NCBI RefSeq assembly: GCF_900100605.1
Contig: NZ_FNCN01000014.1
Coordinates: 120,012-184,011, forward strand
DNA from: Sinosporangium album
Lineage (GTDB): Bacteria; Actinomycetota; Actinomycetes; Streptosporangiales; Streptosporangiaceae
Length of the DNA stretch: 64,000 nucleotides
Direction of reading: 5' to 3'
Under the pieces are notes generated by a model, which was not told where the DNA came from, searched no databases, and saw nothing but the letters and a program-made list of their open reading frames with translations. Numbering within the stretch: the first letter of the stretch is position 1; every line of letters starts with the position of its first letter. Shown here piece after piece: positions 52,921 to 61,552 of the stretch. A program made the translations under genes and the position numbers.

Positions 52921-54399
52921 ATGCCGCTGTCGCCGTCGGCCAAGGCCGACCTCGTCGCACGGTTCACGCCGCTGCTGTACCTGTCCCCGCAAGAGCCTGA
53001 CTATCCTGTGTCGCCCAGTGACTACGTGGAGCGGGCCGCGCTATGGAACTCTTACCCGCCTCACCACGACAAGGCGACGTGGGGACGACTCTCGGGTGGT
53101 GAACGGCGCCCCTTGATCGAACGCGGCGGGATCAGCCTTGACCCCGCTGAGGATGTGCACGGCGCATCCGATCCGGACGGCGACGGCGTCGCCGAGAGCT
53201 ACCTCGGCCAGCGTAACGACCTCGGATACCCGTTCCTCTCCCCTCCAGAGGGTGAGACATGGCTGGACTTTGCCGCCTGGCAGGACAGCGTGCGGGTCGG
53301 CCCAGATACCGGCAACCGCCGCACCCACGATCGCCCCCGGCCCACACTGCGCCAGCCGTGGTTCACCGCTGACGTGTGGGAGGTCGACGACTATCTGGCA
53401 GGGCTGGGGTCGAACGGCACCGCACGGTTCGGCCTCAGACCACGCGAGGTGCCCAAGCTGCTCGGCGGAATCGTGGTTGTGGCATTCCACTTCCTCTTCC
53501 CCTGGCACCGCCAACCCCGGCGGCGCACCGCGCTCGGCCCGCAAGACGACCCCTACACCGGCGACTACGAAGGCGACTGGACCACGTTTGCCGTGATTGC
53601 GCGGCGGACAGACGAAGGACCTGAACTTCCTGCCGACAAGGTCGCGCCGCTGCACGGCGCGTTTGGGCAGCGGTGGCGTGGCACAACGCCGGACTTCGAG
53701 GATCACGCGACCGCGCGAATGCAGCTTGTGCCGTGGAGCGAACTGCTGACCGTCAACGACCATCCGGTGGTGGTGGCCGCCTCCGGAACGCACAACCTCT
53801 ATCCGCACAATCCACCGCTTACCGCCGCAGGCGACGTCGATCCTCAGGGCATGGACTTCGGCGCGTCCGTAGCCGAGCCCGTCCACAAGCTTGCCAAGGA
53901 CTTGGCCGACGATCCCTGGTCACGTGTGTTCATGACCAAGGTAGTGGCGGGGGCATCGGTCGGCGGCGGGCTCGGCGGGCTGGTCGGCGCCGCCGTCGGC
54001 GCGGTGGTCGGCGTTCTCGCCTCGGCGCTTGAAGCCGCAGAGGCGGAGAAACAGGGATGGATGGAGCAGCCGAAACTCACCCCCGATCCACCGCCTGATC
54101 AGGACAACCCGCTAGTCGATGACTGGGAGGAACTGGAGCAGCGCAACGTCGTCGCTCCAGCCGGGATCAACGCGCCACCGCTCATCGACACCGCCCGGTC
54201 GGAGCTGAGGCACTGGACCAGCGCTCCCAAGGAGAGCCTCGTCGACGGCTCGATCCTGTTTACTGCAGATGGCGAGCGGCCGACGTTCGCGGGGCGGTGG
54301 GGCGTGCGCTGTGTCGACGACCCTTTCCTGCTCCGCAGCGGCATAGCCTATCCCGACCAGCGCGCGGCGGTCGTCGACGCTCTGCTGGTCCTCGGTTGA
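52921..54399 (+). CDS. Vps62-like domain protein with glycine zipper
   Basis: 492 residues from ATG with AGGAGG 9 nt upstream. The N-terminal two-thirds resembles the Vps62 pattern (FTPLLYLSPQEPDYPVSP; GDYEGDWTTFAVI; VVVAASGTHNLYPH). A calcium-loop-like DPDGDGV is at about 84-90. Residues about 342-368 (VAGASVGGGLGGLVGAAVGAVVG) form a glycine-zipper membrane or pore-type segment. The C-terminal 120 residues are hydrophilic. No signal peptide is present. Paired with a LamG protein it could be a membrane-active effector; function unknown. Its 3' end lies close to the convergent methyltransferase. Confidence 0.65.
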   Translation: MPLSPSAKADLVARFTPLLYLSPQEPDYPVSPSDYVERAALWNSYPPHHDKATWGRLSGGERRPLIERGGISLDPAEDVHGASDPDGDGVAESYLGQRNDLGYPFLSPPEGETWLDFAAWQDSVRVGPDTGNRRTHDRPRPTLRQPWFTADVWEVDDYLAGLGSNGTARFGLRPREVPKLLGGIVVVAFHFLFPWHRQPRRRTALGPQDDPYTGDYEGDWTTFAVIARRTDEGPELPADKVAPLHGAFGQRWRGTTPDFEDHATARMQLVPWSELLTVNDHPVVVAASGTHNLYPHNPPLTAAGDVDPQGMDFGASVAEPVHKLAKDLADDPWSRVFMTKVVAGASVGGGLGGLVGAAVGAVVGVLASALEAAEAEKQGWMEQPKLTPDPPPDQDNPLVDDWEELEQRNVVAPAGINAPPLIDTARSELRHWTSAPKESLVDGSILFTADGERPTFAGRWGVRCVDDPFLLRSGIAYPDQRAAVVDALLVLG

Positions 54400-54421
54400 T
54401 GAGGGGCCTGACGGCCATCGG

Positions 54422-55792
54422 TTACCCTTGCCCGGTTTCGTGGACAGACGGATCTTCATGCCCTCCGTGCGGTATGACCACGAGGTCGGCGAACCGTCGG
54501 CTCGCCAGGCCTCCTCGTCCTTGGCGGTCGCGGGGCGGGAGCCGAGCTTGCGGTGGCCGGTCCACGCCTGGTCGTCTTGTGTGGACCACCGCACGCTCAC
54601 ACTGCGGTCCGTGAGCCGGTAGGTGGGCCATCCAGCCGCCCTCCGCGGCGGCCTTGGTGATTTCCTCGGGTGAGCGGGTGACGACCACGACATGGCCGCC
54701 GGGGCGGGCGAAGGACGCCGCGTCCTTGAGGGCTTGGATCCTCTGCCACGGGTCGGGCAGCACGTTGAGGACGAACATCGAGGTGACGAGGTCGAAGCCG
54801 GTCCGCTGGGAGCGGGGCCAGCCGAAGTCGTCGTGCGGGTCGAAGCCTTCGGCGTCCAGGCCCGCCGAGCGGTAGTGGGCGACGTCGGTGCCGCGGCCGC
54901 AGCCGTGGTCCAGGACGCTTGTGACCCCGAGGGGGCCGGTCAGGTGCTCGGTCACGGCCCGGGAGGCCGGAGAAGGGGCCTGGCGGCTCATCGCGGTCTT
55001 ATGGGGCTGATACCTCCTCCTGGCCTGGGCAACGGAGCTCTGGCCGGTGAGGTCGCTCAGTGCGAAGAGCACGTTGTCCGGCTCGGCCCTATGGAGGGTG
55101 ACGGGCAGGTCGATCAGCAGTGCGGAGTGGTCGGTGAACGCCCTCGGGCCGGTCCGCACCGTCACGTCCGGGGTGATGGTGGTCGTCGCTGTCAGGTGGT
55201 CGCTGAGCAGGGCGAGGTCGCAGCGGAAGCGGCTGAGCTTGCCGGAGAAGACACGCTCGAAGGTGAAGGCGGGTGCCGTCTCGACGGTGGTGTCGACCAG
55301 ACCCGCCCCGTGCATCAGCTGCTGCAACGTCTGCCGTTCGGCGTCGGTGGTGAAGGTGCTGGTCTCCTCACCGAACAGGCCGTCCTCGGGGCGGGGGGCG
55401 AGGTTGAAGTCCCCGCAGATCAACAGCGGGCGGCCGTCCTCGGCGGCGGCCATCGCTGCCAGTTCGGCCAGCTGGGCCGCCCGGGAGGCGCCAGCATAGG
55501 CGTCGAGATGCAGCTGCAGGACGACCATCCATTCCAGCTCGATCCGCTGGACCCACGTCTTCGGCGAGGACACGGCGGGCGGGGCGAGGTCTTCGCTGGT
55601 CCAGGCGGCCAGGCGTCCGTCGCCGCCAGCGAAGGTGAAGCCGCTGAGCAGGGGCGGCGTCCGGTCAGCGGGCTTGAACGGCTCCCGCGCGAGCACGGCC
55701 TTGATGCCGTGCTCGCGCAGCCAGGCGGCGAGGTTCGAGCGGGCGCCTGCGGCGCCGAGACGCTTGTTGAGGTTGACCGAGGCCAGCAGCAC
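54422..55792 (-). CDS. Endonuclease/exonuclease/phosphatase-SAM methyltransferase fusion with frameshifted C-terminus
   Basis: 456 residues as read from a GTG at 55792. N-terminal EEP domain (1-232): SVNLNKR, LAREPF, ICGDFN (125-130), RCDLALLSDHL, FTDHSALLIDL, all catalytic motifs intact. A linker with HKTAMSRQ leads to a methyltransferase (about 268-385) with DHGCGRG (295-301). The KTAxxR plus D-x-GCGRG combination recalls methyltransferases that accompany DNA phosphorothioation (dnd) loci. After Trp387 the frame looks wrong: a 4-nt duplication (CCATCCA, 54628-54634) shifts it, and sequence in the next frame (PTYRLTDRSVSVRW ... EGMKIRLS) reads like the true tail. A nucleic-acid-related role is probable. 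Confidence 0.7.
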   Translation of the reverse strand: MLLASVNLNKRLGAAGARSNLAAWLREHGIKAVLAREPFKPADRTPPLLSGFTFAGGDGRLAAWTSEDLAPPAVSSPKTWVQRIELEWMVVLQLHLDAYAGASRAAQLAELAAMAAAEDGRPLLICGDFNLAPRPEDGLFGEETSTFTTDAERQTLQQLMHGAGLVDTTVETAPAFTFERVFSGKLSRFRCDLALLSDHLTATTTITPDVTVRTGPRAFTDHSALLIDLPVTLHRAEPDNVLFALSDLTGQSSVAQARRRYQPHKTAMSRQAPSPASRAVTEHLTGPLGVTSVLDHGCGRGTDVAHYRSAGLDAEGFDPHDDFGWPRSQRTGFDLVTSMFVLNVLPDPWQRIQALKDAASFARPGGHVVVVTRSPEEITKAAAEGGWMAHLPAHGPQCERAVVHTRRPGVDRPPQARLPPRDRQGRGGLASRRFADLVVIPHGGHEDPSVHETGQG

Positions 55793-55807
55793 GAGGGGTC
55801 CTTAAGG

Positions 55808-56345
55808 TCACAGGGGCAGGGGCCTGCCGGAGGCGGCTTCGTCACGGAAGGCGTCCCACAGGATGTTCAGCGGGTGGGAGGCGTCATAGGTCTCGCGTTC
55901 GCCCTTGCGGGCGAAGACACCGGAGATCAGCTGGAGCATGGGGTTCAAGTCGTTGGCGAAGTCGATGAGGCGGAAGTCTTCGCTGGTGGGTAAACGCCCG
56001 TCGACGGCCGCCTCGCCGATGGAGCGGGCACACAGCATGCATCCATAGGTCATGCGGGACCGCAGCAGGGCGAGCCCGTAATAGATGTCGTCGATCTCGG
56101 CGGCGATCTGCAGCTGCGAGCGGAAGTCCGGGCCGTACCATCGCTCGACGAAGTCGGTGATCACCCCGCGGGAGGGGATGACCAGCGGCAGGGTCCGCAG
56201 CCGGTTGACGCCGACGGTCCTGGCTGCGAGCTCGCGCACCGGCAGGTTCGTCAGCAGGGCCAGGCCCTCGCGATGCCATTCGAGGAACTCGTAATCAGGA
56301 GCGACCCGCTCGGCGGCGGCCTCGGCCGCAAGTCCTCCGCACAGC
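55808..56345 (-). pseudogene. Unrecognised protein, 5' end deleted
   Basis: The C-terminal about 165 residues are coding-like (APDYEFLEWHREG; RTLPLVIPSRGVITDFVE; RSRMTYGCMLCARSIGEA; FRLIDFANDLNPMLQLIS) with codon use as in neighbours. Upstream of about 56330-56345 the frame is merely antisense to the cysteine desulfurase, so the natural N-terminus is missing. It lies 16 bp before the EEP-methyltransferase and would have been co-transcribed with it. It contains a C-x2-C pair. No family is recognised. Confidence 0.6.
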
Positions 56346-57010
56346 AGGAGATCACCGCCCCGCGCGGCATCGTCCTGCACACCGACGCCGCCCAGAGCAC
56401 CGGCTACGGCCTGCTGGACGTCGTCGACCTCGGCGTCGACCTCGCCTCCATGTCCGCGCACAAACTTCACGGGCCCAAAGGCATCGGCTCCCTCTACATC
56501 CGCGGCGGCCTCCGCATCACCGCCCAGCAGACCGGCGGCGGACAAGAACGCGGACTACGGGCCGGTACTCCCAACGTTCCCGAGATCGTCGGCTTCGGTG
56601 CCGCCGCCCACCTCATCACGTCCGACGCAGTCCCGCCCCCACCCCGCATCCGGGCCCTGCGTGACCGGCTCCAAGACCGCCTCCTGACGGCGATCCCCGG
56701 TGCCAGCGTCAACGGTCACCGACACCGGCGACTGCCCGGGAACCTCAGTCTCACTCTTCCCGGCGTCGAAGCCACCGACCTTCTCGACCGCCTCCCCGGC
56801 ATCGCCGCCTCCACCGGCTCGGCCTGCAACGCCGGAAGTGGCGAGCCCTCCCACGTCCTCACCGCGATCGGCCTCACCCGCGAGCAGGCCCGCGCAACCC
56901 TCCGGCTGAGTCTCGGCCGCACCACCACCGCCATCGAGATCGACCAGGCCGCCAACCTCATCATCCGAACCGCACACACCCTGGCACCGTCGCCCGCCAA
57001 CGCAGCCTGA
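56330..57010 (+). pseudogene. Cysteine desulfurase (DndA/IscS-like), 5' truncated
   Basis: The C-terminal half of a NifS-like desulfurase: HTDAAQSTGYGLLDVVDLG, then PLP-lysine SAHKLHGPKGIGSLYIRGG, RAGTPNVPEIVG and the catalytic-Cys loop STGSACNAGSGEPSHVL. About 150-170 N-terminal residues with the first PLP contacts are absent; the sequence begins abruptly near 56330. The desulfurase supplied persulfide sulfur for Fe-S clusters or, in dnd loci where dndA is divergent from the other dnd genes, for DNA phosphorothioation. Here it is divergent from a broken gene followed by a methyltransferase fusion. It is non-functional as read. Confidence 0.8.
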
Positions 57011-57546
57011 TGCTTCGGGCCTCGCTGTCGGCCCGGCCGGGGGCCGCGGCGGCGGACCGACCGTATGCCCCCCCCAAAAAAAACAGGATGATCAGAGCGT
57101 TCAAGGAAAGTCCCTCCGGGCCAGCTCAGCGCTGCTCTCCGGTCCTCCGCACGTATGTGGCTTATGCCGTACGACCGGCGTCGGCGCGCTGGAGGAAAGC
57201 CCAGCCGCTCGCCGGAAACCCTGCGCAAGATCCCCGGATGACTGCCGTCCCCCGGCTTCGGCACGATCGCCTGCCTCGGTGAGGCACTCAACGTGCCGGT
57301 TCAGGAGTTGGCGGCCACCTGGCGCGGCAACGACCTACGGCTGGAAGCCGCCTCATAACCGCTGCTGCGCCCGCCCACGGAGTCCCAAGAGGACACGGGC
57401 CGGTCCCTCATCGAGCGCCTGTGCCCGTTGATCCGGCCACTGCCGGTCGAGCCGGCATCGTGACCCGCGTTGAGTCCCGTGCGGCACGGCAACGGCCCCC
57501 GCCGCCACGGAGGTGGGGGCGAGGGCCGTTTGAGCGTGGTGGTGCG
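57011..57546. other. Gap with gene remnants and a C8A8 run
   Basis: 536 bp. It holds CCCCCCCCAAAAAAAA at 57068-57083, unusual here, and a short + strand coding-like remnant ending at TAA 57356-57358 (CLGEALNVPVQELAATWRG and following) without start or homologue. No intact gene is visible. It closes with the terminator at 57491-57530. Confidence 0.5.
57491..57530 (-). terminator. Terminator downstream of the VOC gene
   Basis: AACGGCCC (57491-57498) pairs with GGGCCGTT (57523-57530), with further pairing of CCCGCC-type and GGGGGCG-type inner sequences. It lies after the VOC/AraC operon on the minus strand and also ends the decayed region. Confidence 0.7.
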
Positions 57547-57957
57547 TTAGCCCTTGAGCTGCGTGATGCGGATGTTGTTGCCGAAGGGGTCGCGGAGGGC
57601 GCAGTCGATGCCGTAGGGGCGCTCGGTGGGCTCTTCGGAGAACTCGACGCCCCGCTCGACCAGGGTCTTGTAGGTCTGGTGGCAGTCGTCGGTGGTGAGG
57701 ATGAACCAGCCGCCGCCGGCGCCCTTGGTGATGAGTTCGCGGACCTGGTCGGCGGTCGCGGGGTCGTGGGCGGGAAGGCCGGGCTTCTCCAGGAGGAGCT
57801 CGCGGCCGGTGTCGCCGGGCACCTTGACGGTGAGCCAGCGCATAGGGCCGAAGTCCTGGTCGGTGCCGACCTCGAAGCCGAGCTTGTTCACATAGAAGTC
57901 GAGTGCCTCGTCCTGGTCGAGGACGAAAAGCTGTGATTGCGTGATCCGGTTGAACAT
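57547..57957 (-). CDS. VOC-family (glyoxalase/dioxygenase-fold) protein
   Basis: 136 residues from ATG. Typical VOC start FNRITQSQLFVLDQDEALDFYVNKLGFEV and C-terminal RDPFGNNIRITQ. This is the actinobacterial subfamily annotated as glyoxalase or bleomycin-resistance-like; the metal ligands are not all evident, so enzyme activity is open. It lies 4 bp after the AraC gene, so the regulator probably controls it. Confidence 0.88.
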   Translation of the reverse strand: MFNRITQSQLFVLDQDEALDFYVNKLGFEVGTDQDFGPMRWLTVKVPGDTGRELLLEKPGLPAHDPATADQVRELITKGAGGGWFILTTDDCHQTYKTLVERGVEFSEEPTERPYGIDCALRDPFGNNIRITQLKG

Positions 57958-57961
57958 GGTT

Positions 57962-58390
57962 TCAGGCTAGTTTGCCCTGGTCGCGCGGCGCTTCTCCAAA
58001 ACTGCTCGGCCTCGCCCAGGACATGGTGAAGCAGGTGGGCAGGGCGGGGCCATCGGCTGCTTCGCGGTAGTCGCTGGGGGACTGGCCGACGATCGAGCGG
58101 AAGGTGCGGCTGAAGGTGCCGAGACTGGTGAAGCCGACGGCGAGGCAGATGTCGGTGATGCTGCGATCCGTTTCGCGGAGGAGGTGCATCGCGCGTTCGA
58201 CGCGGCGGCGTTGGAGGTAGCGGTGGGGGGTCTCGCCGAACGTCGCCCGGAAGGTGCGGATGAAGTGGGCCTCGGACATGTGGGCGATGCGGGCCAGGGC
58301 GGGGATGTCGAGGGGGTGCGCGTAGGAACGGTCCATCGCGTCCCGGGTGCGGAGCATCAGGCGGTTGGTCTGCTCTACGGCGCGGCTCAC
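57962..58390 (-). CDS. AraC-family regulator (HTH only)
   Basis: 142 residues from GTG. A double HTH of the AraC/XylS type (about 18-118; ALARIAHMSEAHFIRTFRATFGETPHRYL and SITDICLAVGFTSLGTFSRTF). No ligand domain. It is first in a two-gene operon with the VOC protein, and such pairs are common in actinomycetes. The C-terminal 25 residues are low-complexity. Confidence 0.9.
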   Translation of the reverse strand: MSRAVEQTNRLMLRTRDAMDRSYAHPLDIPALARIAHMSEAHFIRTFRATFGETPHRYLQRRRVERAMHLLRETDRSITDICLAVGFTSLGTFSRTFRSIVGQSPSDYREAADGPALPTCFTMSWARPSSFGEAPRDQGKLA

Positions 58391-58589
58391 CGTCTCATCT
58401 GACCATAGGCCGTGGTGAAGCGCACATCAGCCTCGTTATCCACCTGATTTGCCCTGCATTACCAGGGTGTAGTGGATCTCGTGGTGATATGCGTCGGTCT
58501 GGGGGTGGAACCGATCTTCCGTCCTGAGAGGGATGACACGCGCACCCGCCCTCGCAAAGATCACGAAACATGACGACTGGACGCAGCTA

Positions 58590-60125
58590 ATGCGAAGGCG
58601 CATGGGATTCATCCTCGTCGCCTTCACCGCTCTCATCGCCTCTCTCCTCCAGGCGCCGGCCGCTACGGCGAGCGCCCAGCGAACCATCACCTGGGAACCC
58701 TGCCCCGAGGACGCCACCGTCGACTGCGGAAAGCTCACCCTGCCGATCGACTGGTCGAACCCCCAAGGGCCCACGTTCGAGTTCGCCGTGGCGCGGCGCA
58801 AGGCCACGAATCCGGCGGCCAGGATCGGGTCGCTGGTGTACCAACCGGGTGGTCCGGGCGGTTCCGGGGTGCAGGACGTGCTGGCGAACTACCTGCCCTT
58901 CACCCCGGAGTTGGCATCCAGGTTCGACATCGTCGGCATCGACCCGCGAGGTGTGGGCCGCAGCCAACCCGTCCTGTGCTCCATGGACCTGCTTCTCCAG
59001 GCTCCCCAGACGGTGCTGAAGAACCAGGCCGACTTCGACGCCGTGGTCGCCTTCAACACCAAGCGCAGGGAGGACTGCCGCACCCGCACGGGCCCGATGT
59101 TCGACCACGTCGACACGCTGAACGTGGCGCACGACCTGGAGGCCCTCCGCGAAGCGCTGGGCGACGACAAGCTCACGTATTACGGGATCTCGTACGGCAC
59201 GCTGATCGGCCAGATCTACGCCGAGCGCTACCCGGGCCGGGTACGCGCGCTGGGACTCGACGCGAACATGGACCACAGCATCGGCACCCGGGCGTTCCTC
59301 GACCAGGAGAGCTGGGCGCTTGAGGACTCCTTCACCGAGTTCGTGGCGTGGTGCGGTCGGACCCCGTCGTGCGCCCTGCACGGCCGCGACGTGAAGGCCG
59401 TGTGGGCCGACCTGTACGGCAGAGCCGAGCGCGGCGAGCTGCACGCCCCCGGCGACCCCACGCTCCCGATCACCCCGCTGGTGCTGTCCTACGAGGTGAT
59501 GATCGCGGGGTACGTGCCGTCGTGGGCGCAGTTGGCCTCGGTGCTCGCGATGCTCGCGGACGGCACGGGGAACGCGCCGATGAAGGCGAAGCCGTTCACG
59601 ACCACGTCAGAGGCCGTGCCGTACCCGTTGGAGATCTTCTGCCAGGACTGGCAGCTGCCCATCCGGAACTACCGCGAGTACGCCCGGCATGTGAAGAGGT
59701 CCAAGGCGATCGCGCCGAACACGCGGTTCAGCCCGCTGGCCTTCGAGACCGTCACCAGCTGTCTCGGCCATCCGTCGCCGATCGACAACCCGCAGCGCCG
59801 ACTGCGCGTCGACGGCACGCCCACGCTGCTGCTCGGCAGTTCGCTGCACGACCCGGCGACGCCGTACCCGTGGTCGGTGAGCACGGCGCGGCAGATCGGC
59901 CGGGAGGCCAGGCTGCTGACCTACGAGGGGTGGGGTCACGGGGCCTATCCGAGGAGCGCGTGCGCGGCCGAGGTGTTCGACCGCTACCTGACGGACCTCG
60001 TGGTGCCTCCGCGGGGGAGCAGGTGCCCTGCCGTACCGCCCGCCGAGGTGAGCACGCGCAGCGCGGTGCCCGCGCCGCTGAACGGTCCGCTGCCCGGTCT
60101 GCCCGGGTGGACTCTGGGATCCTGA
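58590..60125 (+). CDS. Secreted alpha/beta hydrolase, tripeptidyl aminopeptidase-like (S33)
   Basis: About 511 residues from the ATG at 58590; the frame is open to 58533 but this start begins a signal peptide (MRRRMGFILVAFTALIASLLQ) with cleavage near ATASA. GGPGGSG is the oxyanion region, GISYG holds the nucleophile Ser, LHDPATPY the Asp and GWGHGAY the His. This matches Streptomyces SlpD/SlpE/Tap-type S33 exopeptidases that trim N-terminal tripeptides from secreted proteins. No lipobox is seen. Divergent from the AraC gene; a strong terminator follows. Confidence 0.9.
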   Translation: MRRRMGFILVAFTALIASLLQAPAATASAQRTITWEPCPEDATVDCGKLTLPIDWSNPQGPTFEFAVARRKATNPAARIGSLVYQPGGPGGSGVQDVLANYLPFTPELASRFDIVGIDPRGVGRSQPVLCSMDLLLQAPQTVLKNQADFDAVVAFNTKRREDCRTRTGPMFDHVDTLNVAHDLEALREALGDDKLTYYGISYGTLIGQIYAERYPGRVRALGLDANMDHSIGTRAFLDQESWALEDSFTEFVAWCGRTPSCALHGRDVKAVWADLYGRAERGELHAPGDPTLPITPLVLSYEVMIAGYVPSWAQLASVLAMLADGTGNAPMKAKPFTTTSEAVPYPLEIFCQDWQLPIRNYREYARHVKRSKAIAPNTRFSPLAFETVTSCLGHPSPIDNPQRRLRVDGTPTLLLGSSLHDPATPYPWSVSTARQIGREARLLTYEGWGHGAYPRSACAAEVFDRYLTDLVVPPRGSRCPAVPPAEVSTRSAVPAPLNGPLPGLPGWTLGS

Positions 60126-60142
60126 GACCGACATGACCGATA

Positions 60143-60181
60143 TGACCGCGCGGGCCGTGCCCACCACGGCCCGCGCGGTCA
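60143..60181. terminator. 17-bp stem terminator between hydrolase and USP
   Basis: TGACCGCGCGGGCCGTG (60143-60159) and CACGGCCCGCGCGGTCA (60165-60181) form a perfect stem with a CCCAC loop. It sits between convergent genes. Confidence 0.92.
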
Positions 60182-60233
60182 CATCGGCCCGGAGCACCCC
60201 AGCTCGCCCCGGGCCGACTCGGATCGGCTCGGA

Positions 60234-61094
60234 TCAGCTCGGGGCCGGCACCACGGCGACGGGGCAGTGGGCGTGGTGCAGAACGCCGCGGCTGATGGAG
60301 CCGAGGATCGCCGCGCCGAAGCCGCCGAGGCCGCGGGAGCCGACGACGACGAGGTCGGCGTGCTTGGACGCCTCGCTCAGGGCGGAGACCGGGTGGTCGG
60401 AGACGCTGGCCTTGGTGGTGTGGACGTCGGGATATTTGTCGATCCACGGGGAGAGCGCCTCCACGATGGCGTCCTCGCTCCTCTTGAAGAGGTCGTCCAT
60501 GGGAATCGCGTATCCCGCGGCATAGGACGACATGAGGGGAAGCTGCCAGGCGTAGAGGATCTCCAGTGTGGTGTCGCGGCGGCGGGCCTCCTCGAACGCG
60601 TAGTCGAGGGCGGCCTGGGCGTGCGGCGACCCGTCGAAGCCGACGACGATCTTGCCCTGAGAGGTCTCGGGGACCTCCCGTACGACGACGACGGGGCAGG
60701 CGGCGTGGCCCGCCAGGCCGATGCTGACCGAGCCGGCGAGCAGCCCGGTGAAGCCGCCGAGGCCGCGGGACCCGACGACGACCTGGATGGCGCTCTCGGA
60801 CTCCTTGAGCAGGTTCTCCGTGACCCGGCCCCGGGGCATCCGGGTGGTCACCTCGATCCCGGGCGCCTGCACGCGGGCGAGTTCGACGGCCGCCTGGAGC
60901 ACACCTTCGCAGTACCCCGCCGGACCTTCGGTGGACAGCGGCACCGGCTGATAGGGCACATCGTAGATCCAGGATTCGCACACGTGGACGACGGTGAGGC
61001 CGCACCCGCGCCTGGCGGCGTCCTCGGCCGCCCACTTCACCGCGGTGGCCGAGGAATCCGACCCGTCCGTGCCTACTGCGATATATCCGGTCAT
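60234..61094 (-). CDS. Tandem universal stress protein
   Basis: 286 residues from ATG with AGAGGTG upstream. Two UspA domains (about 1-140 and 148-284), each with the ATP-binding pattern G-x2-G-x9-G-S: GSRGLGGFTGLLAGSVS and GSRGLGGFGAAILGSIS. USP proteins of actinobacteria are induced in hypoxia or dormancy. A DevR-like box lies about 85 bp upstream (61177-61189). Confidence 0.93.
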   Translation of the reverse strand: MTGYIAVGTDGSDSSATAVKWAAEDAARRGCGLTVVHVCESWIYDVPYQPVPLSTEGPAGYCEGVLQAAVELARVQAPGIEVTTRMPRGRVTENLLKESESAIQVVVGSRGLGGFTGLLAGSVSIGLAGHAACPVVVVREVPETSQGKIVVGFDGSPHAQAALDYAFEEARRRDTTLEILYAWQLPLMSSYAAGYAIPMDDLFKRSEDAIVEALSPWIDKYPDVHTTKASVSDHPVSALSEASKHADLVVVGSRGLGGFGAAILGSISRGVLHHAHCPVAVVPAPS

Positions 61095-61176
61095 CTAGGG
61101 CACCTCTCTTCCGTGCTCACCCCACTCTTTCCCCCGTACGGCACCCGCCCCCAGGGGCGCGTGTCCCACACCCACA

Positions 61177-61189
61177 GGGACTTTCGACC
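61177..61189 (-). promoter_or_regulatory. Candidate DevR/DosR box upstream of the USP gene
   Basis: GGGACTTTCGACC matches the GGGACTTTNGNCC form of the mycobacterial dormancy box. It lies 83-95 bp before the USP start; the motif is palindromic, so it works in either orientation. Confidence 0.5.
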
Positions 61190-61252
61190 TTTTCCCAATA
61201 GAGCCTCAATGGAGCCCCAATAACCTCCCAGGTGGTCCACTAGCGCGAGGGA

Positions 61253-61324
61253 AGACACCGGGTCAAGAGCCCCCTCGCCGCGACGCGAAGCGTCGCAATT
61301 AAGCACGAGGGGGCGCCGGTGTCT
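61253..61324. other. Multi-tier stem-loop of unknown function
   Basis: Three nested inverted repeats: AGACACCGG/CCGGTGTCT (61253-61261, 61316-61324), GCCCCCTCG/CGAGGGGGC (61269-61277, 61306-61314) and GCGACGC/GCGTCGC with a GAA loop (61280-61286, 61290-61296). It lies in a 458-bp gap (61095-61552) with no coding gene. It may be a structured RNA, a terminator or a mobile-element end. Confidence 0.65.
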
Positions 61325-61552
61325 GGACAAACAAACCTTCGTAGAGGTGCTCATGCCAAGAGAGCGCTGACCTGGGCTTACGCGACCCCCGCCCGCTTTG
61401 ATGCAGAATTGCGATCTCTCTACAGGCATATGGGGGGCTGCGTCACTCTGCGGCTTCCAATGTGCGATGCGGCAGCGGGGACCTTGTCGCTTGAAGCACT
61501 GGGCATGGGGACTGGGCAGGCTTCTTGAGCGGTGAGCGCAGGCACGGTGCCT

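Noticed and set aside
56273..57010. Complete cysteine desulfurase starting at 56273
   Set aside because: The first about 20 residues after that start do not fit the family and about 150 N-terminal residues are absent; it is a truncated gene.
61319..61528. 69-codon + strand ORF in the gap near the stem-loop
   Set aside because: No ribosome binding site, overlaps the stem-loop arm, no recognisable protein pattern.
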